From the NCBI GenBank assembly GCA_016719105.1, contig JADKAQ010000008.1, positions 1-64,000 of the forward strand: a DNA stretch of 64,000 nucleotides, read 5' to 3'. Of the stretch, positions 51,524-59,649 are shown in pieces. Positions within the stretch are counted from its first letter, which is position 1. Every line of letters begins with the position of its first letter. The notes below the pieces were generated by a model. The model had not been told where the DNA came from. It saw only the letters and a list, made by a program, of their open reading frames with translations, and did not search any database. Made by a program: the position numbers and the translations under genes. Source of the stretch: Gemmatimonadota bacterium (GTDB lineage: Bacteria > Gemmatimonadota > Gemmatimonadetes > Gemmatimonadales > Gemmatimonadaceae).

Positions 51524-54036
51524 TACCACGTCGCGGGGCGACGGCACGGAGGGCGGCGCGCGCACTGGCGAGCGCCGCCCTCGTGGCGCTTGCCACCCCG
51601 GTCGCGACGCACTCGGCCCAGGCGCAGGATCGCCAGCTCGCCCGCGGCGATAGCACGCTCGCCCTTCGCAACGCCTCGCGGGGCGCCCTTCTCTCGCGCC
51701 CCGTTTCCCTGCATCTGGCTGACGTGTCGATCGAGCGGGCGCTGCGTGAGGTCGCCTCGCGGGCCGCGCTTCGGCTCTCGTACAGCAGCGACATCATCCC
51801 CAGCGCTCGCCGCATCACGATCGCGCGCGACGAAGCACCGGTGGGGGAGGTCATTCACGACATCCTGCGTGACACCGACCTCGACGTCGTCGTGAGCCCG
51901 TCCGGGTATGTCGTGCTGGTGCGCGTGCCGGGGCGGTCGCCGTTCAGCGTCGCCGCGCTCTTTGCCGACTCCAGCGCCCCGACACTCTCGCCGCTCTACA
52001 CGCGGCAGTCGCTGCGTCCGCAGGTGATGGACCGCATCCTCGTGATGGGGACGCCGGCATCTGGGGCTCCCGAGCGCTCGTTGGCCAGCGCGGTCTCGGT
52101 GCTCACCGCCTCGCAGATCGCCCAGAGCGGTGCGACGAGCATGGAGCAGCTCTTTCGCAGTGGGATTCCCGGCGTCGTCGCCTGGGACCTCGGCGTGTCG
52201 GGGCCGTTCGCCCAGATCGGCTCGGTGCGCGGCTCCAGCTCGTTCAACGCCAACTACCTCAAGACCTACGTCGACGGTGTCGAGCTGGCGAGCCCGTACC
52301 TGCTCTTTGCCGTCGATCCGTACTCGGTCGAGCGCATCGAGGTCATTCGCGGGCCGCAGGGGTCGGCGCTCTACGGCTCCGATGCGATCAGCGGCGTGGT
52401 GCAGATCGTGACCCGCAAGGGATCGCCGTCGGCCAACTGGAAGCCGCAGTTCGATGCCGCGCTCACCGGCGGGATGATGGAGAGCCGCTTCACCGAGAAC
52501 GCCAGCGCGACGCAGCATCACTCGGCGATGCTGACGGCCGGGGGCGGGCGGTCTTCGTTAGGCATCGGCGGGACGTTCGAGCAGGTCGGGGCGATCGTTC
52601 CCGGCGGCTCGTCGGGCTATCGCGGCACCTTCGGCGGCGCTCGCACGGTGCTCGGCCCACTCCGCCTCGACGCCACGATGCGCTACGCCGACGTGCACTT
52701 CGTCGCCCCCTCCAACCCGCTGCTGGGCTCCAATCCCGTCCCGTCCAGCATCCGGCCGCTGCTCGAGTCGCAGGAGATCGAGAACGAGACGTACGGCCTC
52801 ACCGCCGACTTCCAGCCGCGCGCGTGGTGGCGGCAGACGCTCGTGGTCGGGATCGACCGGCACGCCGGCGCCATCGCCCCGCAGCGCGAGCCCGCGACCG
52901 TTGCCGACGCACTGCTCGGCGCCACCAAGGAGAACGTCAGCAAGTCGTCGCTGCGATACGCGATGGCGGTGCGCATGGTCGACACGCCGACGCTCTCGCT
53001 GGGCGCCACGCTCGGCGCCGAGCGGAGCACGCTCCTGCGCGAGCGCCTCGGCTTCCGTGCCGACCTCTCGGGGACCGGCACAGGGCTCGCCTCGCTCTAC
53101 AACGACCAGGTCGACAACAGCGGCGTCTTCGGGCAGGTGAAGATGGAGGTGAACAACTCCCTCTTCCTCACCGCGGGGCTGCGGGGTGAGCGCAACTCGA
53201 GCTTCGGCGAGAACTACGGGACGGCGTACGCCCCGATGCTGGGAGCGGCGCTCACGCGCGACCTGGGCGCCACCACCGTGAAGTTCCGGGCCGCCTACGG
53301 CAAGGGGATTCGCCCGCCGCAGCCTAACGCGCGCCGGGCCATCCAGACGCTCGGCTTTCGCCAGGTCGCCAACCCCGAGCTGCAGCCCGAGGTGCAATCG
53401 GGGACCGAGGCGGGCGTGGAGCTGTACGTGGGCGATCGCGCCAACCTCTCGCTCACGACCTACAGCCAGACAGCGGACGGGCTCATCCAGCAGGTGGTGG
53501 CCAACCGTCGCATGAGTGCCCGCACGGTGCAGTTCCAGAACGTGGGTCGCATCCACAATCGCGGCGTGGAGCTCGAGGGGAGCGTGCGTTCCGGATCGCT
53601 GCGCGGCGACCTGACGTGGGCGCTCACCGACTCGCGCGTGCGCGCGCTTTCGCGCTGGTACACGGGCGACCTCAACATCGGCGATCGCGTCCCCGAGGTC
53701 CCCGCATCGGCCGGCATGGCCTCCCTCACGTGGGAAGCGGCCCGCTTCCGCACGACCGTGGGCGCCAACTTCGTCGGCGCGTGGGTCGGCTACGATTGGC
53801 TCAGCTTCTACGGCGGCGAGATGGCGGGGCAGTCGATGCGCCCCGAGATGCGCAGCTACTGGGTCGACTATCCGTCGATCACCAAGCCCTTCATCGGCTT
53901 CAACTACGCGCTGGCGCGTGGCGCCGAGTGGTACCTGCGCGTGGACAACCTCACCAACGTGCAGCAGAACGAGCGCGACAACCTGCAGATCACGCAGGGA
54001 CGCACGGCGACCTTCGGATTGCGGCTGTCGCGCTAG
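51520..54036 (+). CDS. TonB-dependent receptor with STN signalling domain
   Basis: 838 residues from GTG at 51520. Signal peptide ends at SAQAQ near residue 32. The STN domain (about 60-130) reads VSLHLADVSIERALREVASRAALRLSY to LDVVVSPSGYVVLVRV. The plug (about 175-310) ends with VERIEVIRGPQGSALYGSDAISGVVQIV. The barrel ends FGLRLSR. STN contacts FecR in the periplasm, so this receptor both imports and signals. No SusD gene follows, in contrast to the receptor at 43389. It may recognise a siderophore-like or small organic ligand; unknown. Confidence 0.93.
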   Translation: MIPRRGATARRAARALASAALVALATPVATHSAQAQDRQLARGDSTLALRNASRGALLSRPVSLHLADVSIERALREVASRAALRLSYSSDIIPSARRITIARDEAPVGEVIHDILRDTDLDVVVSPSGYVVLVRVPGRSPFSVAALFADSSAPTLSPLYTRQSLRPQVMDRILVMGTPASGAPERSLASAVSVLTASQIAQSGATSMEQLFRSGIPGVVAWDLGVSGPFAQIGSVRGSSSFNANYLKTYVDGVELASPYLLFAVDPYSVERIEVIRGPQGSALYGSDAISGVVQIVTRKGSPSANWKPQFDAALTGGMMESRFTENASATQHHSAMLTAGGGRSSLGIGGTFEQVGAIVPGGSSGYRGTFGGARTVLGPLRLDATMRYADVHFVAPSNPLLGSNPVPSSIRPLLESQEIENETYGLTADFQPRAWWRQTLVVGIDRHAGAIAPQREPATVADALLGATKENVSKSSLRYAMAVRMVDTPTLSLGATLGAERSTLLRERLGFRADLSGTGTGLASLYNDQVDNSGVFGQVKMEVNNSLFLTAGLRGERNSSFGENYGTAYAPMLGAALTRDLGATTVKFRAAYGKGIRPPQPNARRAIQTLGFRQVANPELQPEVQSGTEAGVELYVGDRANLSLTTYSQTADGLIQQVVANRRMSARTVQFQNVGRIHNRGVELEGSVRSGSLRGDLTWALTDSRVRALSRWYTGDLNIGDRVPEVPASAGMASLTWEAARFRTTVGANFVGAWVGYDWLSFYGGEMAGQSMRPEMRSYWVDYPSITKPFIGFNYALARGAEWYLRVDNLTNVQQNERDNLQITQGRTATFGLRLSR

Positions 54037-54097
54037 GCGGCGTGCTCGCCGTTTCGCCGGCCCCCGCGGAGCGGGCGCCGTGCCGCTCACGCCCCCG

Positions 54098-54478
54098 CTA
54101 CTTGCACTTGACCTCTCCGCTCGGCGTCGCGGCGGCGGCGCGCCCCACATACATCTTGCAGATGACCCCTGGGGCCGAGACGTGGATCGCTTCGGCGTCG
54201 AAGCCGGCGAACGGATCCGAGGTGGTGAGGGTCACGGTCACGCGGGAGCCGGTCCGGTAGTCGAGCAGCGCCTGGTTGATCGTGTACTGCCCATGATCGG
54301 CCCAGTAGGCCTCCTCGGCGATGCGCAGGTTGCCGAGATCGGTCTTCATCTCGGCGAGGTAGCCACGCTCCTTCATCGCCCGGAAACGTGCGACCGCCAG
54401 CGCCGTGAGGATGGAGAAGACCACCATCGCGACGAGGATCTCGACGAAGGTGAATCCTCGGGGCGTCCCGCGGCTCAC
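54098..54478 (-). CDS. Type IV pilin-like prepilin
   Basis: 126 residues from GTG at 54478; a GTG at 54511 would add 11 basic residues. The leader SRGTPRG and the cut site G/FTFVEIL, with the Glu at position 5 of the mature protein, then a 20-residue hydrophobic helix (VAMVVFSILTALAVARF), are diagnostic of class III-signal pseudopilins and type IVa pilins. The head domain has DLGNLRIAEEAYWADHGQYTI, common in minor pilins, and a Cys pair near the end (VICKM, EVKCK). No pilus assembly or prepilin peptidase gene is in the window, so it must use machinery encoded elsewhere. Confidence 0.88.
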   Translation of the reverse strand: MSRGTPRGFTFVEILVAMVVFSILTALAVARFRAMKERGYLAEMKTDLGNLRIAEEAYWADHGQYTINQALLDYRTGSRVTVTLTTSDPFAGFDAEAIHVSAPGVICKMYVGRAAAATPSGEVKCK

Positions 54479-54549
54479 GCGGCGACGGCGGAAAATCAGG
54501 GGGGCGCGCACGCCATGAATCTGCGTGTCGCGCCCCGCTCCTGCTACTC

Positions 54550-55110
54550 CTATCGCACGGCCGAGAGTTGCGCGGCCCGCTGCCGCAACGACTGTTCGAC
54601 CTCCGACATGGCCACGGCCGCCGGGAGGGTATGGCCTTCGTGCTGCCGCGTGGGGACCCGGATGGCGGCCACGTCGCCGGAACGGGTGAGGTCGACGATC
54701 GCCGAGACCCGATCCTCGGGCCCCTGCGCCACCGAGACCACGAGCGTCCACGTACCCTCGTTAGGCCATTGCCGCGTGAGGGCGAAGGTCCCGGTGCGCG
54801 AGGTGGTCGCGAAGCGCAGCGGCACGCTTCGCCGCTCGCCGTTCACGATCCCCTCGGCGCTCCCGGAGACCGGGAAGGCGGTCGGGGTCCCATGGTGGAA
54901 GGCGTGCACCACGAGGAAGGCACCCTTGGTGGTGGCGTCGTACGGGTTCACCGGATACTCGATCGAGATCCACGGGGGGCCGACCAGCGCCGCCGTCGCG
55001 GCGGGCCCAGCGACGGCGGCAGGCACCACCGCGTCAGGATACGGCGTGTGGATCACATGAGGCGCGAGCACGAGCGGGAGGGCCATCGCCAGCGTGCGGG
55101 GAGCGAACAT
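54550..55110 (-). CDS. Exported protein of unknown function
   Basis: 186 residues from ATG at 55110, preferred over 55125 because GAGAGGAA lies a few bases upstream. Signal peptide to about residue 24. A beta-rich body (PPWISIEYPVNPYD; GAFLVVHAFHHGT; RFATTSRTGTFALTRQWPNEGTWTLVVSV) looks like a carbohydrate-binding or Ig-like sandwich of about 100 residues, with a helical tail (MSEVEQSLRQRAAQL). Family not recognised. It lies between the prepilin and the DUF4097 gene on the same strand. Confidence 0.65.
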   Translation of the reverse strand: MFAPRTLAMALPLVLAPHVIHTPYPDAVVPAAVAGPAATAALVGPPWISIEYPVNPYDATTKGAFLVVHAFHHGTPTAFPVSGSAEGIVNGERRSVPLRFATTSRTGTFALTRQWPNEGTWTLVVSVAQGPEDRVSAIVDLTRSGDVAAIRVPTRQHEGHTLPAAVAMSEVEQSLRQRAAQLSAVR

Positions 55111-55257
55111 GGGGCTTCCTCTCATCGTTAGGGTCTGCCGGAACTTCGGCGCACCGATGAGATGCCGCCCAGGGGTCGCGCGTTTAGTCGTCGTCGCACG
55201 TTGCGTCGCCGCTGAGCGGCGGGTCGTCTCCCCACGTCAGGACGCGGTCGCGCGGAT

Positions 55258-56172
55258 TCAGGGACGGGCGCCGAGCACGCTGACGGTGATCGTCCCCTTG
55301 AACGAGCGGGCCGAGACACGGGGGGAGTCGCCGTGCTCGATGGCGAGTTCTGCCCCGCGTCCCTCGCGACCGGGCGAGACGCGCGTGCCATCGTAGCGAT
55401 TGCGGACCGCACCGGTGATGGAGGCGGCAACGAGGGAGAAGTCACCGCGCCGCGGGAGGGCGAGCTCGATCGCCCCGCTATGCGAGTCGATCGTGACGTC
55501 GCCTCCCCTGGCCGGGGTGGCCATGAAGTGGATGTCGCCGGTGACCGACTCGAGGCGCGCCCGCTCGACCGTTCCTTGCTCGAGTCGGAGCGTTCCGCTC
55601 ACCGTCGTGAGGGCGAGGTCGGTACTGCCGCCGCGTACGGTGACGTCGCCGGTGGCGGTCTTGGCGCGCAGCCAGGCTGGCGTCCCATCGATCGTCACCC
55701 CGGCGTCCATCGCCTCGACTTGCAGCTCACGGGGCGAAGCGACGACCGTCACGCTCCCGCCGATCACGCTGATGTCGAGCCCGCCCTCGAGGTCGCGTGC
55801 CTCGACGACCGCGGTGCCGGCCTTGATCCAGACCCGCGCCCGCGTCGGGACGCGGATCTCGATCGACCCGCCGCTCGCCACCGCATCGTTGGGGGACTCG
55901 ATGAACATCTTGGCCCCGCGCGCCGGCGACTTGCCGTCGCCGCCGATCATGACCTCCATGCGGACGCCCGCCGGGAGGGCGCCGGTCACGGCGAGCGAGT
56001 CCTTCGCCCATCCCGTCAGGCGCAATGTCCCCACGCTCCCCTTCACCCGGAACGAGAAGTCGGGGGCGACGGCATGGCGTTGGTTCACCTTCTGCTGGGC
56101 GCTCGCCGTCACGGGCAAGGCACAGGCCACGAGGGCCAGCGCCGTGGCGCCTGCGCGCATCATGTGGGTCAT
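55258..56172 (-). CDS. DUF4097-family repetitive beta-helix protein
   Basis: 304 residues from ATG at 56172; a GTG one codon upstream gives a GTGA overlap, so either start couples it to the anti-sigma gene. Signal peptide cleaved after TASAQ. The body is a ladder of short strands with the DUF4097 pattern (GSIEIRVPTRARVWIKAGTA, LEGGLDISVIGGSVTV, LRAKTATGDVTVRGG, LESVTGDIHFMA, IDSHSGAIELALP). These proteins form a polymer-like beta-solenoid, often controlled by a neighbouring ECF sigma factor. It is the third gene of the sigma/anti-sigma set. Confidence 0.88.
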   Translation of the reverse strand: MTHMMRAGATALALVACALPVTASAQQKVNQRHAVAPDFSFRVKGSVGTLRLTGWAKDSLAVTGALPAGVRMEVMIGGDGKSPARGAKMFIESPNDAVASGGSIEIRVPTRARVWIKAGTAVVEARDLEGGLDISVIGGSVTVVASPRELQVEAMDAGVTIDGTPAWLRAKTATGDVTVRGGSTDLALTTVSGTLRLEQGTVERARLESVTGDIHFMATPARGGDVTIDSHSGAIELALPRRGDFSLVAASITGAVRNRYDGTRVSPGREGRGAELAIEHGDSPRVSARSFKGTITVSVLGARP

Positions 56173-56900
56173 CACGTCTCGGAGGATTCGGCGGCGCGGC
56201 GCAGCAGTTCCACCTTCTGTCGGTACGAGGTGGAGAGGAGCTCCGCGAGCGCCTGGTTGGCAGGATCGGCGACGAGGGCAGCGCGCGCCTCGGCGATGGC
56301 AGCATCGATGGTGAGGAGCGAACGCTCGACGACCGCGATGGTCGTCGGGGCCAGGGCGTGGCGCTGGGCAACGAAGGCGGCGTGCAACTCGGCGAGGTTG
56401 TCGAGATAGGCCGCCTCGGTGGCGGCGAAGGACGCGGGCACGACCGGGGCCGTGCCGCCAGCCGCAACCGGCGTGGGCACTGTCGGGGTGCCGGTCGCCA
56501 CCACGGGCACCGGCGCCACACCGTCACGGCGCAGGACGAGCGCCGTGATCCCCGACGACAGCGCCATCAGCACTACCGCGGCCGCAGCCAGCCAGCGACG
56601 GGACGGCCCGGGGCGCACCGGCACAACGGGCGGCGAGTCGGGGGGACGTGACGACAACGGCTTCCCGGTCCGCGCACCGCCAGCCGCAATCGTGGCGGCA
56701 ACATCCTGCCACAACCCGGGAGGTGGCTCGATGGCCGGTGGCAGCGCCCGCGTACCGGCGCCGAGGGCGCGGAGCGCGTCGACCGCCGAGCGGCAGTCGC
56801 GACATTCCGCCAGGTGCTCGCGCACGTCGGCCTCGTCGGCGGCAGACAGTCGCCCGTCGACGCAGTCGTTGAGGCGATCCCACTCCAGGTGCATGCTCAT
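56172..56900 (-). CDS. Zinc-finger anti-sigma factor
   Basis: 242 residues from ATG at 56900, overlapping the sigma stop by ATGA. The N terminus has the zf-HC2/ZAS motif HLAECRDC (His29, Cys33, Cys36) within LNDCVDGRLSAADEADVREHL. A membrane helix follows near 103-124 (WLAAAAVVLMALSSGITALVL), then a periplasmic Pro/Val linker and a C-terminal helical part (AAYLDNLAELHAAF to YRQKVELLRR). It should hold the adjacent ECF factor inactive and release it on a periplasmic or redox signal. Confidence 0.92.
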   Translation of the reverse strand: MSMHLEWDRLNDCVDGRLSAADEADVREHLAECRDCRSAVDALRALGAGTRALPPAIEPPPGLWQDVAATIAAGGARTGKPLSSRPPDSPPVVPVRPGPSRRWLAAAAVVLMALSSGITALVLRRDGVAPVPVVATGTPTVPTPVAAGGTAPVVPASFAATEAAYLDNLAELHAAFVAQRHALAPTTIAVVERSLLTIDAAIAEARAALVADPANQALAELLSTSYRQKVELLRRAAESSET

Positions 56901-57460
56901 CGTGACAGGAACTCCATCAGCAGTCGGCGGGCGCGGTGCAGGTGGGCCCGCACCGTCCCTTCAGCGATCGCCATCGCCTGCGCGATCTCGTCGTGCCGGT
57001 ACCCTTGCACCTCGTGGAGCACAAAGACGGTGCGCGCGTTGGTCGGGAGGCGCGCAATCGCCGCCTCGAGGTCGAGCCGATCGCCCTCGTCGATTCTCAC
57101 CACGCGTCGCATGGCCGGCGTTTCGTCATCCTCTTCCAACCCCGGTTCCTCGTGCGCCTGACGGCGCCGCTCCCCCCGCTGACGCTCCAACACCACGTTC
57201 ACCGCCAGCCGGTGAAGCCAGGTGCTGAATGCCGCCTCGCCGCGAAAGCCCGGGAGCTTCTCCCACGCGCGCACGAAGACGTCGTGCGCGAGCTCCCGCG
57301 CGCGCTCCCGGTCGCCGGACATGCGCAGGCACAGAGCGAAAACCCGACCGGCCGTCGACCGATACAGCGCCTCGAATGCCTCCGACTCCCCCTGACGAGC
57401 ACGCGACACCAGCGCCGCCTCGTGGGCGGCGTCCGCGTCGCGCGGGTCGGGGAGGGTCAT
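56897..57460 (-). CDS. ECF sigma factor
   Basis: 187 residues from ATG at 57460 (a GTG at 57466 is possible). Region 2 (ALVSRARQGESEAFEALYRSTAGRVF; RARELAHDVFVRAWEKLPGF) and region 4 (LEAAIARLPTNARTVFVLHEVQGYRHDEIAQAM to TVRAHLHRARRLL), given here as motif pieces, are complete. It is closer to RpoE-type factors than to the FecI-like one at 49622. It is encoded first in a three-gene operon with its anti-sigma factor and a DUF4097 protein. Confidence 0.93.
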   Translation of the reverse strand: MTLPDPRDADAAHEAALVSRARQGESEAFEALYRSTAGRVFALCLRMSGDRERARELAHDVFVRAWEKLPGFRGEAAFSTWLHRLAVNVVLERQRGERRRQAHEEPGLEEDDETPAMRRVVRIDEGDRLDLEAAIARLPTNARTVFVLHEVQGYRHDEIAQAMAIAEGTVRAHLHRARRLLMEFLSR

Positions 57461-57599
57461 CCCCACGAGGGATAGTGGCCGGGCGCCAGGGCGGTCATTC
57501 GTTCAATAGGATGCCGTAAGCCCCCCAACTGTTTAGTCGGGCCCCCAGTTCGGATAGATTCCCCGCCCTCACGACCCCCCACGCCCCCGCCCCGACGTC

Positions 57600-58595
57600 T
57601 TGACCCCTCTCCGCTGGTTCGCCACCGCCGTCTCCTTCCTGGCGACGTTCGGTGTGTCGGCGTACGTCATCGCGTCCAACTGGCCGGCCGAGGGGGCACC
57701 GCTCGGGCTTCCATGGTGGGGGCACCTGCTCTGCCTGGCGGCGTGGGGGCTCGACATTCTGTTCCGGGTGGTGAAGATCCGATTCAGCGCCCAGGCCATC
57801 GGGGTCCCGGTCACCTTCGGGGCGATCCTGCGCACGACGCTCGGGGGCGACTTCGCCGCCGCCATCACCCCCTCCCGGTCGGGGGCCGAGCCCGCCCGCT
57901 TCCTCATCATGAGCGAGTCCGGGGTCCCGCTGGGCGGCACGGTCCTCGTCCTGTTTCTCGAAATCTTCCTCGAGACCCTGTCGCTCTTCGCGGTCACCGC
58001 GGTCCTCGGATTGGTGCTGCACGATTCCAGCGGCCTGGTGCGCGGACTCCTCGGTACGGTCACCCTCTACTCGGCTGGCGTGGTCGCCGCCGGGGTCATC
58101 GCCTTTACGCTTTCCAAACGGAACGGGCGCGGGCCGAGGCCCAGATGGGTGCGCTGGATTGGTGTGAATGCTCTAATCTGGCGTCGCGTGCAACGGGGAC
58201 TGCGGCAACTGCGCGGCAGTGTCGAGTCGCTGAGAGGAGCGAACAAGTCGACGATGCTCCTCGCATTGTTGTTCTCGATCCTGCACGTGAGCGCCCGCTT
58301 GCTCACGCTCCCCCTCATTGTCTGGAGCTATGGCGCGGATGTGGAGGCGGGGCCTCTCCTGCTGTGGCCGCTTATCCTCCTCTATGGCGCCGCGGTGGCG
58401 CCGGCCCCTGGCGGGGGGGGGATGGTCGAGGTGGCGTTCAAGGTGGCACTCGGCGGCACGCTCCCTGCACGGTTGCTCGGTGCATCTCTCATATGGTGGC
58501 GGTTCTACACCTTTTACCTCTACACGGCGGCCGGCGCGTTCGCGGCCGGACGTACCGTGATGCGGGCCCTGCGGCGCGCAAAGAGGCATCACTAG
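57600..58595 (+). CDS. Flippase-like membrane protein (UPF0104/LPG-synthase TM family)
   Basis: 331 residues from TTG at 57600; no ATG or GTG is placed better. About eight hydrophobic segments. Family marks include LRTTLGGDFAAAITPSRSGAEPARFLIM near residues 79-105 (read as LGGDFAAAITPSRSGAEP) and LYGAAVAPAPGGGGMVEVAF near 263-282, which is the P-x-P-G-G-x-G-x-x-E signature. Related proteins translocate or aminoacylate lipids; the soluble synthetase half is missing, so a transporter role is more likely. Stand-alone gene facing away from the sigma operon. Confidence 0.85.
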   Translation: MTPLRWFATAVSFLATFGVSAYVIASNWPAEGAPLGLPWWGHLLCLAAWGLDILFRVVKIRFSAQAIGVPVTFGAILRTTLGGDFAAAITPSRSGAEPARFLIMSESGVPLGGTVLVLFLEIFLETLSLFAVTAVLGLVLHDSSGLVRGLLGTVTLYSAGVVAAGVIAFTLSKRNGRGPRPRWVRWIGVNALIWRRVQRGLRQLRGSVESLRGANKSTMLLALLFSILHVSARLLTLPLIVWSYGADVEAGPLLLWPLILLYGAAVAPAPGGGGMVEVAFKVALGGTLPARLLGASLIWWRFYTFYLYTAAGAFAAGRTVMRALRRAKRHH

Positions 58596-58700
58596 GGACG
58601 AACCGCTCGTAGGGCTGCCGCGCTTGCGATCGAACGAGGGTTCGGCCGGGACGCAGCCACGTGTGAGGGGCGATCAAGCGCACGGCAGTCGTTGCACCAC

Positions 58701-59126
58701 GTGACTCCTCCTCCGTTCACCCAGACCTGGGCCGATGCCTTTCGCGACGCTGTCAACAGCGACGTCGCGTACCGGCAGGCTGGGCTTCAGTGGCAGTCGC
58801 CGCTCGCCTTCGTCCTCGACGATGGCGCGCCTGTCGGGCTCATCGGTCCCGTCGCACTCGAGATGCTGCTGGATCGCGGGCTGTGCCACACCGCCCGCAT
58901 CATGTCGCCGGATGCCTGCACCGCGCCGTTTGTTTTTCGCGCCGGATACGACACCTGGAAGGACATCATGACCGGCGGACTCGACCCGGTCGCGGCGGTG
59001 ATGCGTGGGCACGTCCGCTTGACCGGCAACGTCGCCGCCCTCATGATGCACGCGCGCGCCATCTCGGCCCTCGTGCGTTGCGCGCAGGCCGTACCAACCC
59101 AGTACACCGACAAACCGGCTGCCTGA
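58701..59126 (+). CDS. SCP2-like sterol-carrier-fold protein
   Basis: 141 residues from GTG at 58701 (TTG at 58692 possible). The sequence follows the SCP2 plan: an opening helix (WADAFRDAVNSDVAYRQAG), three or four strands (SPLAFVLDDGAPVGL), and the marker FVFRAGYDTWKDIMTGGLDPVAAVMRGHVRLTGNVAALM, seen here as WKDIMTGGLDP and HVRLTGN. SCP2-fold proteins bind fatty acyl or sterol-like lipids. No membrane segments. It ends 17 bp before the TfoX-like gene and is probably co-transcribed with it. Confidence 0.8.
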   Translation: MTPPPFTQTWADAFRDAVNSDVAYRQAGLQWQSPLAFVLDDGAPVGLIGPVALEMLLDRGLCHTARIMSPDACTAPFVFRAGYDTWKDIMTGGLDPVAAVMRGHVRLTGNVAALMMHARAISALVRCAQAVPTQYTDKPAA

Positions 59127-59143
59127 CGGCGGCGGGAGCTGCC

Positions 59144-59629
59144 ATGCCGTTCGATGCCGGGCTCGTGGAACGTGTGCGCGACGCCCTGGCCCGATTGGGC
59201 GAGCGCGGATCGCGAGAGCGCCGTGTCTTCAGCGGCTACGGCTTTCTCCAGGGCAAGAACACCTTCGTCATCGTCTGGAGCGACGGGATCATCGTCAAGA
59301 TGACGCCCGAGGAGTACCCGGCGGCGTTACGGCGCCCAGGGGTGACGCCATTTGCGCCTGACGGTGAGCGCCCCATGGGGACCTGGGTCTACGTCCGTGA
59401 GGAGGTCATCGCCGACGATCCGGAGCTGGCCGAGTGGGTCGCGATGGGGCTGCAGGGGGTGCGAGTCGCCCCCGCACCGGCCGCGGAGAAGAAGGCTCGC
59501 GGCAAACCAACGGGCGGGTCGCCTGTGACCAAGCAGTCGTCCTTCCGCGAGAAGCGCGTGGCCAAGAATGCGTCGTCACGTCGCAAGCGCTTGTCGAAGA
59601 AGGCGTCGCCGCGCGGCAAGCGCCGATAG
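59144..59629 (+). CDS. TfoX N-terminal-domain protein with a Lys/Arg-rich tail
   Basis: 161 residues from ATG at 59144. The first 105 residues match the TfoX/Sxy N-terminal domain (LVERVRDALARLG, RRVFSGYGFLQGKNTFVIVWSDGIIVKM, PEEYPAALRRPGV, TWVYVREEVIADDPELAEWVAMGL). The last 50 residues are almost only Lys, Arg, Ser, Ala and Pro (KKASPRGKRR), like the tails of histone H1-type DNA-binding proteins. TfoX-family proteins promote competence in some Proteobacteria, but many single-domain members have unknown roles. The tail suggests DNA binding. It lies between SCP2 and ABC permease genes. Confidence 0.82.
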   Translation: MPFDAGLVERVRDALARLGERGSRERRVFSGYGFLQGKNTFVIVWSDGIIVKMTPEEYPAALRRPGVTPFAPDGERPMGTWVYVREEVIADDPELAEWVAMGLQGVRVAPAPAAEKKARGKPTGGSPVTKQSSFREKRVAKNASSRRKRLSKKASPRGKRR

Positions 59630-59649
59630 CCCCCTCGACTCTCCGTTCG

